This document shows, one piece after another, positions 44,281 to 59,200 of a DNA stretch of 64,000 nt (positions are counted from its first letter, which is position 1; every line of letters starts with the position of its first letter). The DNA is from Actinernus sp. WN-2022 (taxonomy: Eukaryota > Cnidaria > Anthozoa > Actiniaria > Actinernidae), in the NCBI GenBank assembly GCA_030867875.1, contig JAOWCC010001368.1, positions 1,054,001 through 1,118,000 of the forward strand, read 5' to 3'. The notes beneath the pieces were generated by a model that was given only the letters and a program-made list of their open reading frames with translations, was not told where the DNA came from and searched no databases. A program made the translations under genes and the position numbers.

Positions 44281-47200
44281 TTCTTTTGAAGTCATGCATC
44301 TGTAAGACTATATATATATATATATAGGTTAATTATTTATGTATGTGTCTTTATTCATTCCATGGAAACAAAAGTACAATCAAGTCTCAGCACAGTCCAT
44401 TTGCACTGTGACTATTAATGTCTATGACTATGTGACTATTAAATTGTTTATCAATTCCAAACCTCAAGGAACTTACAAGGATCCTGCCTTTAGAATGTAG
44501 TAATGTCTTCAACCTGCAAGGATCCTTCCCAAATCCTGGAATCCTGGTTGGACTTTGAGGAAATCCTCAAGGATCATGCAAGGAACCTGTCTTTAGAATA
44601 TAATTATCCCTGTTTATAGGATCTTGCCTAAATCCTGACAGGATCCTAGTTAAATCCTTATAAGGATCAGTTACAAGGATCAGTCCAGTACTACAAGAAA
44701 TTATTTCCTGCAATGATCTCTTTGAGGATCTTGCCAAGTAAAGCTTCAAGGATCTTTATAACAGGATCTTAACAGGATCAAGTTTGAAGACCTTTCTTTT
44801 TAGATGCTTTTAGCTAGTTACTTGATACTTTTTATATATTCATGTAATTTTTATTTCTATTAGGTATAATATGTAAGAGCATCGAGACTCTGTAGGATGC
44901 TCCTAATACGTTATTATTATTATTATTATTATTATTATCTTTCAAAAATCCTCATGGATCTTCAAAGATCTTTGTCAAGATCTTTAAAGAACTTGTCAAG
45001 GAAAATCTTAAGGATCTTTGCAGGATCTTGGAAAAATCCTCATGGATCTTCAAAGATCTTTGTCAAGATCTTTAAAGAACTTGTCAAGGAAAATCTTAAG
45101 GATCTTTGCAGGATCTTGGAAAAATCCTCATGGATCTTCAAAGATCTTTGTCAAGATCTTTAAAGAACTTGTCAAGATCTTTAAAGAACTTGTCAAGGAA
45201 AATCTTAAGGATCTTTGCAGGATCTTGGAAAAATCCTCATGGATCTTCAAAGATCTTTGTCAAGATCTTTAAAGAACTTGTCAAGATCTTTAAAGAACTT
45301 GTCAAGGAAAATCTTAAGGATCTTTGCAGGATCTTGGAAAAATCCTCATGGATCTTCAAAGATCTTTGTCAAGATCTTTAAAGAACTTGTCAAGAAAAAT
45401 CTTAAGGATCTTTGCAGGATCTTGGAAAAATCCTCATGGATCTTCAAAGATCTTTGTCAAGATCTTTAAAGAACTTGTCAAGAAAATCCTCAAGGATCTT
45501 TGCAGGATCTTGGAAAAATCCTCATGGATCTTCAAAGATCTTTGTCAAGATCTTTAAAGAACTTGTCAAGAAAATCCTCAAGGATCTTTGCAGGATCTTG
45601 GAAAAATCCTCATGGATCTTCAAAGATCTTTGTCAAGATCTTTAAAGAACTTGTCAAGAAAATCCTCAAGGATCTTTGCAGGATCTTGGAAAAATCCTCA
45701 TGGATCCTCAAAGATCTTTGTCAAGATCTTTGAGGATATTGCCAAGAACAGCATTGAAGATCTTTCAATGATCTTTGAAAGGTCCTTGTAGGATCCTGAT
45801 AAGATCTTAGCAGTTAAGGATCTTTGCAAGAATTTTGAAAGATCCTTGAAGGATCTTTGAAGGATCCTCATCTACAAGGATCTTTAGCAGGTCTTTGAGG
45901 ATCCTTCAAGATCTTTGAGGATCTTGCAAGGTTTTTCACCAGGGATACAGTCATGTACGAGTAGTAGGCCATTCTAGCATTTCAATCAACCCGATCATCC
46001 CACTGATCGACTGATTATGCTTGATCACCATTGATCATGGTTGTTATATGTTCGATCACCATTGATCATGGTTGTTATATGTTCGATCACCATTGATCAT
46101 GGTTGTTATATGTTCGATCACCATTGATCATGGTTGTTATATGCTTGATCACTGTTGATCATGGTTATAATTATGTTTGATCACCATTGATCATGGTTGT
46201 TATATGTTTGATCACCATTGATCATGGTTGTTATATGTTTGATCACTGTTGATCATGGTTGTTATATGTTTGATCACCATTGATCATGGTTGTTATATGT
46301 TTGATCACCATTGATCATGGTTGTTATATGCTTGATCACCATTGATCATGGTTGTTATATGTTTGATCACCATTGATCATGGTTGTTATATGTTTGATCA
46401 CTGTTGATCATGGTTGTTATATGTTGGATCACCATTGATCATGGTTGTTATATGTTTGATCACCATTGATCATGGTTGTTATATGCTTGATCACTGTTGA
46501 TCATGGTTATAATTATGTTTGATCACCATTGATCATGGTTGTTATATGTTTGATCACCATTGATCATGGTTGTTATATGTTTGATCACTGTTGATCATGG
46601 TTGTTATATATTTGATCACCATTGATCATGGTTGTTATATGTTTGATCACCATTGATCATGGTTGTTATATGCTTGATCACTGTTGATCATGGTTATAAT
46701 TATGTTTGATCGCCATTGATCATGGTTGTTATATGTTTGATCACCATTGATCATGGTTGTTATATGTTTGATCACTGTTGATCATGGTTGTTATATGTTT
46801 GATCACCATTGATCATGGTTGTTATATGTTTGATCACCATTGATCATGGTTGTTATATGCTTGATCACCATTGATCATGGTTGTTATATGTTTGATCACC
46901 ATTGATCATGGTTGTTATATGTTTGATCACTGTTGATCATGGTTGTTATATGTTTGATCACCATTGATCATGGTTGTTATATGTTTGATCACCATTGATC
47001 ATGGTTGTTATATGCTTGATCACCATTGATCATGGTTGTTATATGCTTGATCACCATTGATCATGGTTGTTATATGTTTGATCACCATTGATCATGGTTG
47101 TTATATGTTTGATCACTGTTGATCATGGTTGTTATATGTTTGATCACCATTGATCATGGTTGTTATATGTTTGATCACCATTGATCATGGTTGTTATATG

Positions 47201-50200
47201 CTTGATCACCATTGATCATGGTTGTTATATGTTTGATCACCATTGATGATGGTTGTTATATGCTTGATCACTGTTGATCATGGTTATAATTATGTTCGAT
47301 CACCATTGATCATGGTTGTTATATGCTTGATCACCATTGATCATGGTTATAATTATGTTCGATCACCATTGATCATGGTTGTTATATGTTCGATCACCAT
47401 TGATCATGGTTGTTATATGCTTGATCACTGTTGATCATGGTTATAATTATGTTCGATCACCATTGATCATGGTTGTTATATGCTTGATCACCATTGATCA
47501 TGGTTGTTATATGTTTGATCACCATTGATCATGGTTGTTATATGTTTGATCACCATTGATCATGGTTGTTATATGCTTGATCACCATTGATCATGGTTGT
47601 TATATGTTTGATCACTGTTGATCATGGTTGTTATATGTTTGATCACCATTGATCATGGTTGTTATATGTTTGATCACCATTGATCATGGTTGTTATATGT
47701 TTGATCACCATTGATCATGGTTGTTATATGTTTGATCACCATTGATCATGGTTGTTATATGTTTGATCACCATTGATCATGGTTGTTATATGTTTGATCA
47801 CCATTGATCATGGTTGTTATATGCTTGATCACTGTTGATCATGGTTATAATTATGTTCGATCACCATTGATCATGGTTGTTATATGCTTGATCACTGTTG
47901 ATCATGGTTATAATTATGTTCGATCACCATTGATCATGGTTGTTATATGTTCGATCACCATTGATGATGGTTGTTATATGCTTGATCACTGTTGATCATG
48001 GTTATAATTATGTTCGATCACCATTGATCATGGTTGTTATATGCTTGATCACCATTGATCATGGTTGTTATATGTTTGATCACCATTGATCATGGTTGTT
48101 ATATGCTTGATCACCATTGATCATGGTTGTTATATGTTTGATCACCATTGATCATGGTTGTTATATGTTTGATCACCATTGATCATGGTTGTTATATGCT
48201 TGATCACCATTGATCATGGTTGTTATATGTTTGATCACCATTGATCATGGTTGTTATATGTTTGATCACCATTGATCATGGTTGTTATATGTTTGATCAC
48301 CATTGATCATGGTTGTTATATGTTTGATCACTGTTGATCATGGTTGTTATATGTTTGATCACTGTTGATCATGGTTGTTATAAGTTTGATCACTGTTGAT
48401 CATGGTTGTTATATGTTCGATCACTGTTGATCAAACATGACTTTCTCTCTTCTAAAAGTTACTTTGTCAAGTTTCAAGGAAAGTTTTGCATTGCATCATT
48501 CTCAAATGTTCATCATTGTTATGAATTGTGCCATTCTCAAATTGGCAATGAAACAGTGTTATGATAATTGCGATTGATCACAGTCGTCCTGAGGGAGAAT
48601 ATTGTGGTCGATTATGGTTTTCCTTGGATGATCGCGGTTGGTCGTCATCCTCCTCAGTCGATGGTCGGAACCATCAAATGGCAGATCAGTTGCTCAACAA
48701 TGATCAATCGGTCAACCACAGATGACCACATTCAACCACAATCGATTAGTTGGTTGATCACAGTCGATTGATAGAACTCAGCTGCTGGAATGGTCCAACA
48801 ATACTATTATAACATACATGTAGTTTGTAGCATTTCTGATTATCTTATTAGACAATCACATATTTTTTTTCACAATTAATGTGAATGTTACTGTTTTTGT
48901 AGGCCTGGGTACGTCTTGCCCTTAATGACTGTCTGATGGAGAGCTACCTGAATGCAATGCTGGGAGATTCAAAGAAATTAGAGTGAGTTTGATTGTGAAT
49001 ACTTGACCATGAAAAGTTCTCCAGTGCTTATGACTAAAAACACAATTATTCATGAACAATACAGAACAAAGTTCCACATCTACCTCTTTTCCTATTGGTC
49101 AATCAGTGGGGCAAAAACTTGGAACTCTTTGCCCAGTTTTACAAAAGAGGCAAATAGTATAAATATATTTCAAACAGAGCTCCAAAATATTGATACTCAT
49201 GGACTTTTTTAAACATATTTTAACATAAGATTTGTATTTATATTAGTCCATACATTAAAGAAAGACTTATTTACTTATTTATTTTAATGGTTCTTTCAGA
49301 ACCTGATACTGTGACAATTGCTTTGTTTAGCACATATTACAAACCCAATGCCTTTATGAGGGATGGAGAGTTACCATATATCATGATTAGCTTTCTACAA
49401 GGTAAGCTACTGTACATGTGCGGTAAGTTTGGGATTCACAGCATAGTTTGCCCATGAATACATGTAATTCATGTTATTATATAGATTTATTGTCATTACT
49501 ATATTTATTATTCATTATAATAATTATTATTTTGACACAGGCTTGACAGAGCTCAGGTTTAACCTGAATTACAATACGCCCAGTCTGAATAGCTGGACAG
49601 GTGATACATTGGCACTCGCTGGGGTGTGGCAGCTAGCCAAACTAGCAACTCCCATGGCATCTACCAGATCATCAGTTGGTATGTCACTGGTTATGCTACT
49701 CTGATTAAACATATTACATGTATATAATAATCACAAAATATATTGAGGCAGCAACAGACAAAGTATGTTTACAAATTATATACATGTATGGGCTACGTGA
49801 TAAAAGACCTACTTGTACATTTATACATTTATACATTTATATGTACATGTACATGTAAGTGATGATTTGAAAATCTTGAAAGTCAACTTCACTTAAGAAT
49901 TAACAAAACCAGTATTGTCTCTTCTCGCCAGTTGAGATCTCCCTTGAAATGGAAAGCTCAAAACAAGCAAGTGATCAAGCTGGCTGTTGTAGTACTCATA
50001 TGTTGTAACTAGTTTCAGTGGTAAATTGCATATAGTCAATAAAACCAGGAACAAAATAGTTTTCTTTCTCATCAAACTCTGAAACCAAGTTGGAAAGACA
50101 ACAGTGTGTGCATAAAACAATGAAGATACTTAATTGTCATAATAATGCACTAACTTTTTACAAGAGTGACTGTAAAGTGTTGGCTGATCAAATAACTGTT

Positions 50201-53200
50201 TTCACTTGTTGATTGATAATTACTCAGACAAACCAACCCATAACATTGGTATTACGTTATGATGGTCATTTTGGTTACTTTCAAGCTCTAAGCTTGTAAA
50301 GGGTTCTTAAATGTTAACATTGGGATGCATATATGGTTTGCTTGAAGACTTTGATCTAATCTTGTGGTTTATTAGCCTGTGACATTTTTTTTTTACCAGT
50401 TCACCCCAAGAGCTCTATTAGCTCATCTGGGGGCTCACATATTACACTAAGTCTTACAATACAATATTATACATTTGAGAGATGGACGTTATAAACTACA
50501 GACTACACGTGAATGTGAATACAGGACAGTCTCGCACCGGGAGCCACAATCAAAACACGTCATTTGATTGGCTAGTATGCCTAATTATCATATATGAGCC
50601 AATCAAATGACACAACCAGATCCTGGCCACACAACATCAGTATGGAATTTTTGGCCTCGAATCGTAAACATCTCTCTCGGGGGATGCATTTTTATTGTGG
50701 CTCCTGATGCAAGGCCGCTGTATTCACAGGCTAGTGGTTTATCTATTATCAGCATAATTATCAGATAAAAGAAAAGTAACTATCTTGACATAAAAACAAC
50801 TTCAAATAAGAGAAAAGAGTGTCACGTACTCATCCAAATCATTACTTACTTGTAGCACTTTTTCTTTGTCAGCCCTTCCTATATAATTGACATTGTAGTA
50901 AAACTATTTGAACAATAATTTTGTGTTGTAGCTATGCCTGTCATCCCTAGCAAACAGTCTGCATTCAGATCAGTTCCCACGCAGTCTGTGCATGCCATAC
51001 ACAGTGTCCCTCCTGTCATAAAGGAGCCTGAAGGGGGAGCATTTGCCATGAATGTAGAGGGGACCTGCAGCAAGAGACAACAGTCAGATGATCAGAATGA
51101 CGACAGTTGTACAGATGATATACTTCCAGTCCAGCAAAACACTGATGACTCACAGGCAGTAATGAATGTGAATCAAAGTTTGGAAGGACAGCAAACTCTT
51201 GACTCAGGTAGAAGCTGTGTGTTGTTTTATTCCTTTAACTATTAAGATGGATGACTGACAAACGTTCAATATTTTCATCTTCTTAATTCAGGGCTCGAAA
51301 TTGCGCCCGATACGGACGTAAATACGCCTAGATTTTTTCGTTTTACGCCTAACGTTTTCCACTTAGGCATAATTTTACGCCTAGATCCTCTTACAAAGGT
51401 AAAAATTATTGGTAGACAAGTCTTATTTCCAAATCTCTAAAACGATTCGAAACTTTTTTGTCTGTTGTTTCAAGTTTGAAATGCATAGTTTACTAATTAC
51501 GCGGCGACGTTTGGGTGAAGTCTGGACTTTTAACTGCAAAATGTCAAAGTTTGACAGCTCCTGTAATGTAAACTATTTTCCCGCGCGAAACAAGTTGTTT
51601 TGCATGACAAAACTGACCTATAGATAGCCGGAGCTGTCAAACTTTGACATTTACGCCTAAATTTTGGAGAATTACGCCTAATTTTTTTAAGCTGGGCGTA
51701 AAATTACGCCTCCTTTTTTCCCTTAATTTCGAGCCCTGTAATTGTTTCCAAAGTTGACACGAATAACAAGAAGCTGCCATCAGCAGTGAGTCCTGTGCCG
51801 ATGATGGGTAGTAACAAACTAGGAATCAGTACTGGGTGGTCTTCAGCATTTCAGATGGAACATTCAGGTTCAACAGATAACATGGCTCAAAAACAGAAGG
51901 AAATCAAGGAACCAGAGATCCCACAAGAGAAATCTCCTGGAAACGATGGAGAGCCAACTCATCCTCCTTCGAAGGTTGCTAGCTACAAGACTCTTCTCAG
52001 CGATTACACAGTGCAAAGTCCTGCTAGGTTTGCAGCATCTGTTTATGAGGAGGATGGTACAAAGAAAAACAGTAGAGAGGTATGTTCATGTAGTTATAAC
52101 TGTTAAAAGAATTTGTTCAAAGCAAGGGTAAGCACTATCCCAGGGTTAACTTGCTAACCCGAGGATAAACTGCTGATTACAATAATGACAGATTTAGCAC
52201 TATGCTTTGAACAACCTGGTCCAGGGTTCTTGGTATTTATTTGGACAGGTGGCTAATAATAATAAAATTATTGTAAAGAAGCTGCTACAGAAGTCAATCT
52301 TTATTTAAGACACACTAGCCCCAACAACGAAAAGTTGATTTCCATCAGGGGCATGTAATAATAATTACAATATTAAAGACTACGTTAAAATTGATAAAAG
52401 TCATACTACTTTTTAAATTATATAATACTCCAGTTTCCTATTCCAAAATTACCGCTGAATGCAATGACTACAAACGCATGTACTCAGGGTTAGCCTCATT
52501 CTGAAGTTAAACATTCATAAATACCAGCGAGAAGGTGGGCTATTCACAACTCTGTGTATCGTTGTAGTTTCGCATTTTGCACCTTTTCGCTGGTATTTAA
52601 GACTTTAACTTCAGAATGAGGCTAAGCCTGAGTACATGCGTCTGTAGTCATTGAATTCAGCGGTAATTTTCGAATACGAAACTGGACTATTGGATCACAA
52701 AACTGCAGAATCCTTATTCCACTAGGCAAGGCATGCCATGTCTTTGCACCATGATAACCCCAACTTTTCTTTAGAGACTCAGTTCTTGGTTGTGGCATAA
52801 CTAGCTTGGTAGGTTGTGGCATAACTAGCTTGGTAGTACACCATCAAAGGTTGTAGCCACAGTAATTGGTTTAATTGAGTTTCTGAAATAGATTCAAAAG
52901 TCACAAGGGTTCTAGACCATGGATGTCTTATACATTAGCTTTATTTTTACTTCATTTGCGTCCTTTGTCCACCCAAGACAATTAAGAGAGATTTCAGATT
53001 GACCGTTTTTTTTTGCCTTGTCTCATTATTATTCTTGGGCCCTATTTTGTAGTTTTTGAAGCCTGTCTGAGAGAGTGCTGTCCATTGAGTCCCAGACAAC
53101 ACAGCAGTAGTTTAAATGAGGTCTTACATTTGTACTAATGCATTATAGGCTAACACTAAGGTTTGACGGTCTATAAACTCTCGAAGTCTCTTTAATGTGC

Positions 53201-56200
53201 TGATTCCTGAGGAAATAGGTACCTTACAACTGTCAACCCTGTTGATCGGTTGGCCACATATGTTGATGTCTGGTTGCCTCAGAAGATATGATTAAGATTT
53301 TACCTAGATCTGATCAGTGTACATGTATATTCAGTTTTGGTGACGTTGAGAATTTTACCAGCTGCTGTTATATTTTTGCCATTGGCAATGAGCCGAGCAG
53401 TTGTGGAATCTAAGCAGTTTGGTAAATCGTTCACATACAAAAGAAATAAAAGTGGTCCAAGTATCAATCGCTAAGGAATTCCACAGGTGATTTTCTCTTG
53501 ACCTGCATGAGGATACATTATTCAATAAATTTTAATAAAATGTATAAATTTATAGCAGAGCTCCCAAAGGCCCGCGTGAGCAGTGCACCATACATATAGC
53601 ATGAGTGAAATTTTAGTGACACCACAACTGCTGGTGTGACTGCCCATGCAACCGTGCACCAGCGCACGGAACGTGAGGTTTTTCAGTCCTGAATCGGGTG
53701 CTTGATTTTGTTTGCCTATTTAATGCATCCTATCCTTTACATTCAATCTTCTGTTTATGGAAATTTGTAATTTTCTAAATTATTTCAATGATAATTATAA
53801 TGTTTTTGCCATAATGCATAAAATATTCAATTTCAAACTTTAATTTCCATTACATCTCTGTGTGCATGGGCAATCCCTTTATGTAGGACAACACGAATTT
53901 TTACCAAAAATACAATAGAATACAACACAATACAATTCAATACAACAGTAGAACGCAACACAATACAATAGAATACAATTTGGTAGCAATTTGTGTCGTC
54001 CTACATGAAGGGATGGCCGTTTGCATGCATACGCATCATGTTCTTTCTGTTGTAATTGTGATAATGTCATTTCTACTACCAGCTAGTAAACAAACAAATT
54101 GGATCACAAAACTGCAGAATCCTCATTCCACTAGGCAAGGCATGCCATGTCTTTGCACCATGATAACCCCAACTTTTCTTTAGAGACTCAGTTCTTGGTT
54201 GTGGCATAACTAGCTTGGTAGGTTGTGGCATAACTAGCTTGGTAGTACACCATCAAAGGTTGTAGCCACAGTAATTGGTTTAATTGAGTTTCTGAAATAG
54301 ATTCAAAAGTCACAAGGGTTCTAGACCATGGATGTCTTATACATTAGCTTTATTTTTACTTCATTTGCGTCCTTTGTCCACCCAAGACAATTGTCATGTT
54401 CTTTCTGTTGTGTGCCATCACCTTTTTGTTACAATATGCGTGTGCAACTCAACTGCATGTGCACAATTTATTTTCTTAAATTAATTCCCATTACATATTT
54501 GTGCGTGCATCTCTTATTAATTTATTGGGAGATCTGCTCATAGGCATGCCTATATATATATATTAAAATATTTTCATAAAAGCTGTCTTCACAAACAGAC
54601 AAATCATGCACCTTTTGCTTTCAAGCAACGTAACATGTACACATGTAGCTACTTTCATCCTAACAGCAGTTTCTACCAAGAACACTGCATTCTCATGCAA
54701 ATAAAAACATACAGCTGACATAATTATAACATGTTTTACCGGTAATAGCTTCAATTGATTTCAGATTTCAATTCCAAGAGTTATGAGTGCAGAGGAACCA
54801 CCGAATATGACTGGATTTGAGATAGTGCCACACAGCAGCTCTGTCCACTCGGAGCACACTGATGACCGCACCCAGGCATTAATGTCTGTCCTAACTCACA
54901 TCACAAATGAGCAGGGATTAGACAGTCAGAACTATCAGTGCAAAGGCTGCGGCAGGAATATAGGTGATCAGTAAATTAGTAAATCATGTAAATATTAAGT
55001 AGATAATTACATGTATTAATGATTTGTCACTGATTGATAACAGAACACAATTCTTTTTATTTGACCATGCAGCGATCATAGAAAATCAAATAGTAATTGG
55101 ACCGTAATGTGCACCAAATATGGCTTGTTAGCACTCAATGATTAATGACCAACAGAACTGCAATAACTTTAATAATATTGGTCTTTAATTAATGGAAATA
55201 AAGGATTAAGACAATAGACAGTACAATAATGCAGGTTCTGGCTGTGCCTTGTGTCATTTATGCAACAATTTCATAAATGACCCATTATCGAGAAATAGTT
55301 GGGTCCATTAGGCACATACTGGTACTTCAACACGAACATGGCCCTATCACGAACAAAGGGTAATACTTGAAGTTGACCCATAGAAAATCAATGAGATATG
55401 GGTCATTTGACACATTGAGCAACATTCCTAGCCAGAACACTGATAATGTCATTTGGAATACTTGGTCTGGTCATATGCCAAGGTTGCACTGTGGTTGTGA
55501 GTAATGATAAATTCAATGTTGTAGGCATGATTTATGGAGAAGCCAAAGTATGCAAGTATGATGCATGTTATTACTGCTTTGAATGTCATGTGGACGATGA
55601 ACATGTGATTCCAGCCCGCATCATCTACAACTGGGATATGAGAAAACATCATGTATCCCGCTTCACAAAACTCTTCCTACTTCAGATAGAGGAGGAGCCA
55701 TTGTTAAATATTGACGAGACAAATCCTTCACTGTATAGTGTGGTGAATGAACTGCAAGAAATTAAGGTGGGAATTAAATTGAATTTTATAGATACAAATA
55801 AATGCAATGGGAATTTAGTAATGCAGACACTGGCTTGGTCACATTAGGGACTTGAACTTCCCAAATTCGTGAATAATTAATGACATCAACAGCCATAATG
55901 TCTTATATGCATGATGTTACAATATTTCGTCTCAACACGAAAGTGAGGCTTGCATGGTGGTGACCACACCAGTATGATGTCATCATGGTCGGTGCATGTA
56001 CTTGGATGAAACACCAGATCAAGGTCACTCCATCTGATTAGTTCAAACATTGATCAAGATACTTGAATAGGAGATATATTACAGTTGAGTGTACAGATAG
56101 CAGTTTCAGCGGTATCAAGCTAAATGCCTCACTTCAATGCAATGAAGCACTATTCAAACTGTATCTAAATTAGTCGTGTTTGTTTAAGAGGGTGTTGGTG

Positions 56201-59200
56201 TCATACAAGAATGATGGTTCAATGGCGCTTCATTACATCGAAGTGAGGCATTTGGGTCAATACTGCTGAAACTGCTATTTGTAGATGCGACTGTAATATC
56301 TCCTATCGTAACTACTGTACATGAATGACTTTAAATAAGAAGAGTAAAGGAAGAGATGAAAATAAAAATCAATGTATCGAGTGTCACAAACCATCCACCT
56401 CATTGTTCCCAACTTCTACATGTAGTTCTGTCTTATTTATCCACTACACTATCAGGCCATTTGTTGAAGTGACCCAGAGAAAATGACAATCACAACCCTT
56501 GTAGTCAATAGTAGTATGCAGCAAAATACCAGGCAAACAATACTTCCTAATTATTTATGAATACAGACATTGTTTGAGAAGCCATATCAAAAACTTGTTT
56601 GCATGTTTTACCCGTGGTATTGAAACAACTCAAAAGCAATAACTCAGGGCTATGTCCCTTGAGATTCATTTGCTTTCTCAATGTTTTGATACCATGGTCA
56701 AACTCTCAATCTCGTTTTTGATAAATTACTTGAAAACCAGTTGCCCTGCATGTAAAGTATTAATTATAATAATGTTGTTCTTCAGGTCTTGAGGAGCCAG
56801 CTGCAGCACCTAAAGGGCTTCCTGTTTACATGCAAGGAACCAATTGCAGAGGACGTAAGGAGGAGAATATGGCCTCGTGAATACCTGTGGGATGACATTC
56901 ACCAGTACTCCTTGCTGGTAAGTAGAGTACTAAGTAAACATGCAATACAATATTTTAATATAGTATTTAGCAAAGTTAAAACAATGAAGGGCCAAAGCTG
57001 TAGGCTTAAATGGTTTATGGTCAAAAAAGGAAACAGGTCAATGAGAACTTTAGAAGACGGACATGATATGGAATGGATTAGAAAATACTATATTTTGATA
57101 AACTATTAAATACAAATACTAAACACACACAAAAGCATAAATATTAAGTACTGGTTGCCAGATACTAGGTAATAATTACAGATAATGAAAACTTAAACAT
57201 AAAAATAATATAGAATAGAATTACATCTGCCGAGTACATAAAATAAGGCATTATTAATTGATGAGGAAATGAGATTTCAATTTATTTTTCAGGAAGCAAT
57301 ATTGAGAGACTATTCATGATATAATATTATGGTCCTTGTGAACATGTAGTGAATTCCATTCTCTTCACCAATAGCACAACAGGACTTTGTATACTGTAGT
57401 TGGCACTAATTAAGTCATGTGAGTTTATTACTTCTTTTTTTTCAGGATCTCATTCAGGTGCAGTCAGGCCAGTTAGCACATCACCTTAAGAAAGTCATCT
57501 CCCACTGTACCAAACATGTCTATAAGTGTAAGGTATGCTTCTGATAACCTTTCTTACATTATTGCATTACTTGATCTATTGTACATGTATATTTGTGTAC
57601 CAAGGTTGTTGATTTGTTTCCATTTTTTTCCAGCTCTGCTGCCAGAAAGGGTTTATATGTGAAGTGTGTAATGATCCCAGGATCATCTACCCATTTGAAG
57701 TCAAGTCCACATCTCAGGTACATTGTGCAGATTTCCCATCCAAACTTCAAGGTTCGCAGTCTTGAAAAGCACCATACTTGAATTTTAGAGACAGTCCTTC
57801 AATAGTAAAAATTGTCGAAAAGTTATTTCATTTCTTCATATGGCCTTGATAAGGGTTTGCCCATACACATGTAATAACCTTTGCATCTTCTTGGATTAGG
57901 ACATACAATCATAGGCCCTCAATGAGAATGCAAAACAAATTGCTGGCAATAACCACCTCAGTGGATATAGAGTTTATTAAAAACAGTGTCTCCAATTACC
58001 CTATATCATTATGACGTCACGGCTTGTTTATGAGGGGGACAGAATCGACTTGAACAATAGAATTTTGAACTAAATCTGCTCTGCTGAGGAAAATTTAACT
58101 TCGAATTGTCTGGTTTCCAGATATCAGCTGTATCAATGTTTATCCCACAATATTTACCGTATTTGGTCGCTGTTAGCGATTTCCTTTGTGTTGTTGCTGT
58201 TTTGTCCCCCTCCCGCGACCGTGATCCTTAGCGTTTAAACAATAGATTGTTTTGATTTGACGTCATAGTGATATAGGTCAATTAGCAATACCATCATGCT
58301 AAATACATTTGAGACATCACCCCTCAGTTTTGCAAGGTTCGCAGATCTTACCCCAAATTCGCCAAAAAATATGTTGTGTTTGCCATGTTTAGTACCAAAC
58401 ACTGCAACTTTATTTAATCCAGTTCTGGACTGGGAAATAGAAAACTGTCCCAGCATGCTTTGCAGCAAAAAAAGAAGGGCGATGTATTTTTATGGTAGAA
58501 AGGAACATCGTAGAGATATAGGGTTTTCACCAAAATGTTACCTATAGAAAACTGCAGGGTCTTCTTAATTTGGTTGACATTAAAGTTCAGTGAAAGAAAT
58601 AATAGCGAAAACAATATTTCAAAATGGCTGAACTTCATTTGCTCGAGTAATTATGCAATTTTATCATCTAGTTGGGCGAAGTTACATAAGATAGGCTGGT
58701 TTTGATTCCTTTAAGTATTTGCTACATGTACATATATGCATTACAAATATTCCCTTCCATCTGTGTTAGCAAAATGTTTACTGAACGTCATTCAAGACTG
58801 ACTGGTTTCTAAGATTTCAAGTTCTAAAAAGAACAACAGAGAGAAAGTTAAACAATTACCCAGGCCCCGCTCGGCCAAGCAAAATGTGAGAAAAAATGCC
58901 TTAACCCCCCTGAACTTCATTTGCACGAGTACATGTATTTACGCAAATATTTCATCTAGTTGGATGAAGTTACAGGAGATAGGCTGGTTTTTATTCTTTT
59001 AAGTATGCGCTAGATACCGAACATTAATTAATTAATGATTGTATTATTTCTATGATTATTGTTAGGAATTATTATAGAATGTGTAATAGTCGCTGTAAAA
59101 ATACACAGCATTATAGTCCTTCTGATTTCGGCCTACCTGTCATCATGGAACTGAATGAGGAATGTAAGGCAAGTACCAGTACATTTCTGTTGAGCCTGGA

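Noticed and set aside
45018..45791. A series of overlapping repetitive ORFs
   Set aside because: They are different start points in the 88-bp satellite and reflect repetition, not genes. The same holds for ORFs at 34264-34494, 47243-47995 and 10927-11178.
45990..48435. CRISPR-like array of regular repeats
   Set aside because: There are no unique spacers; it is a continuous 30-bp tandem satellite in an animal intron.
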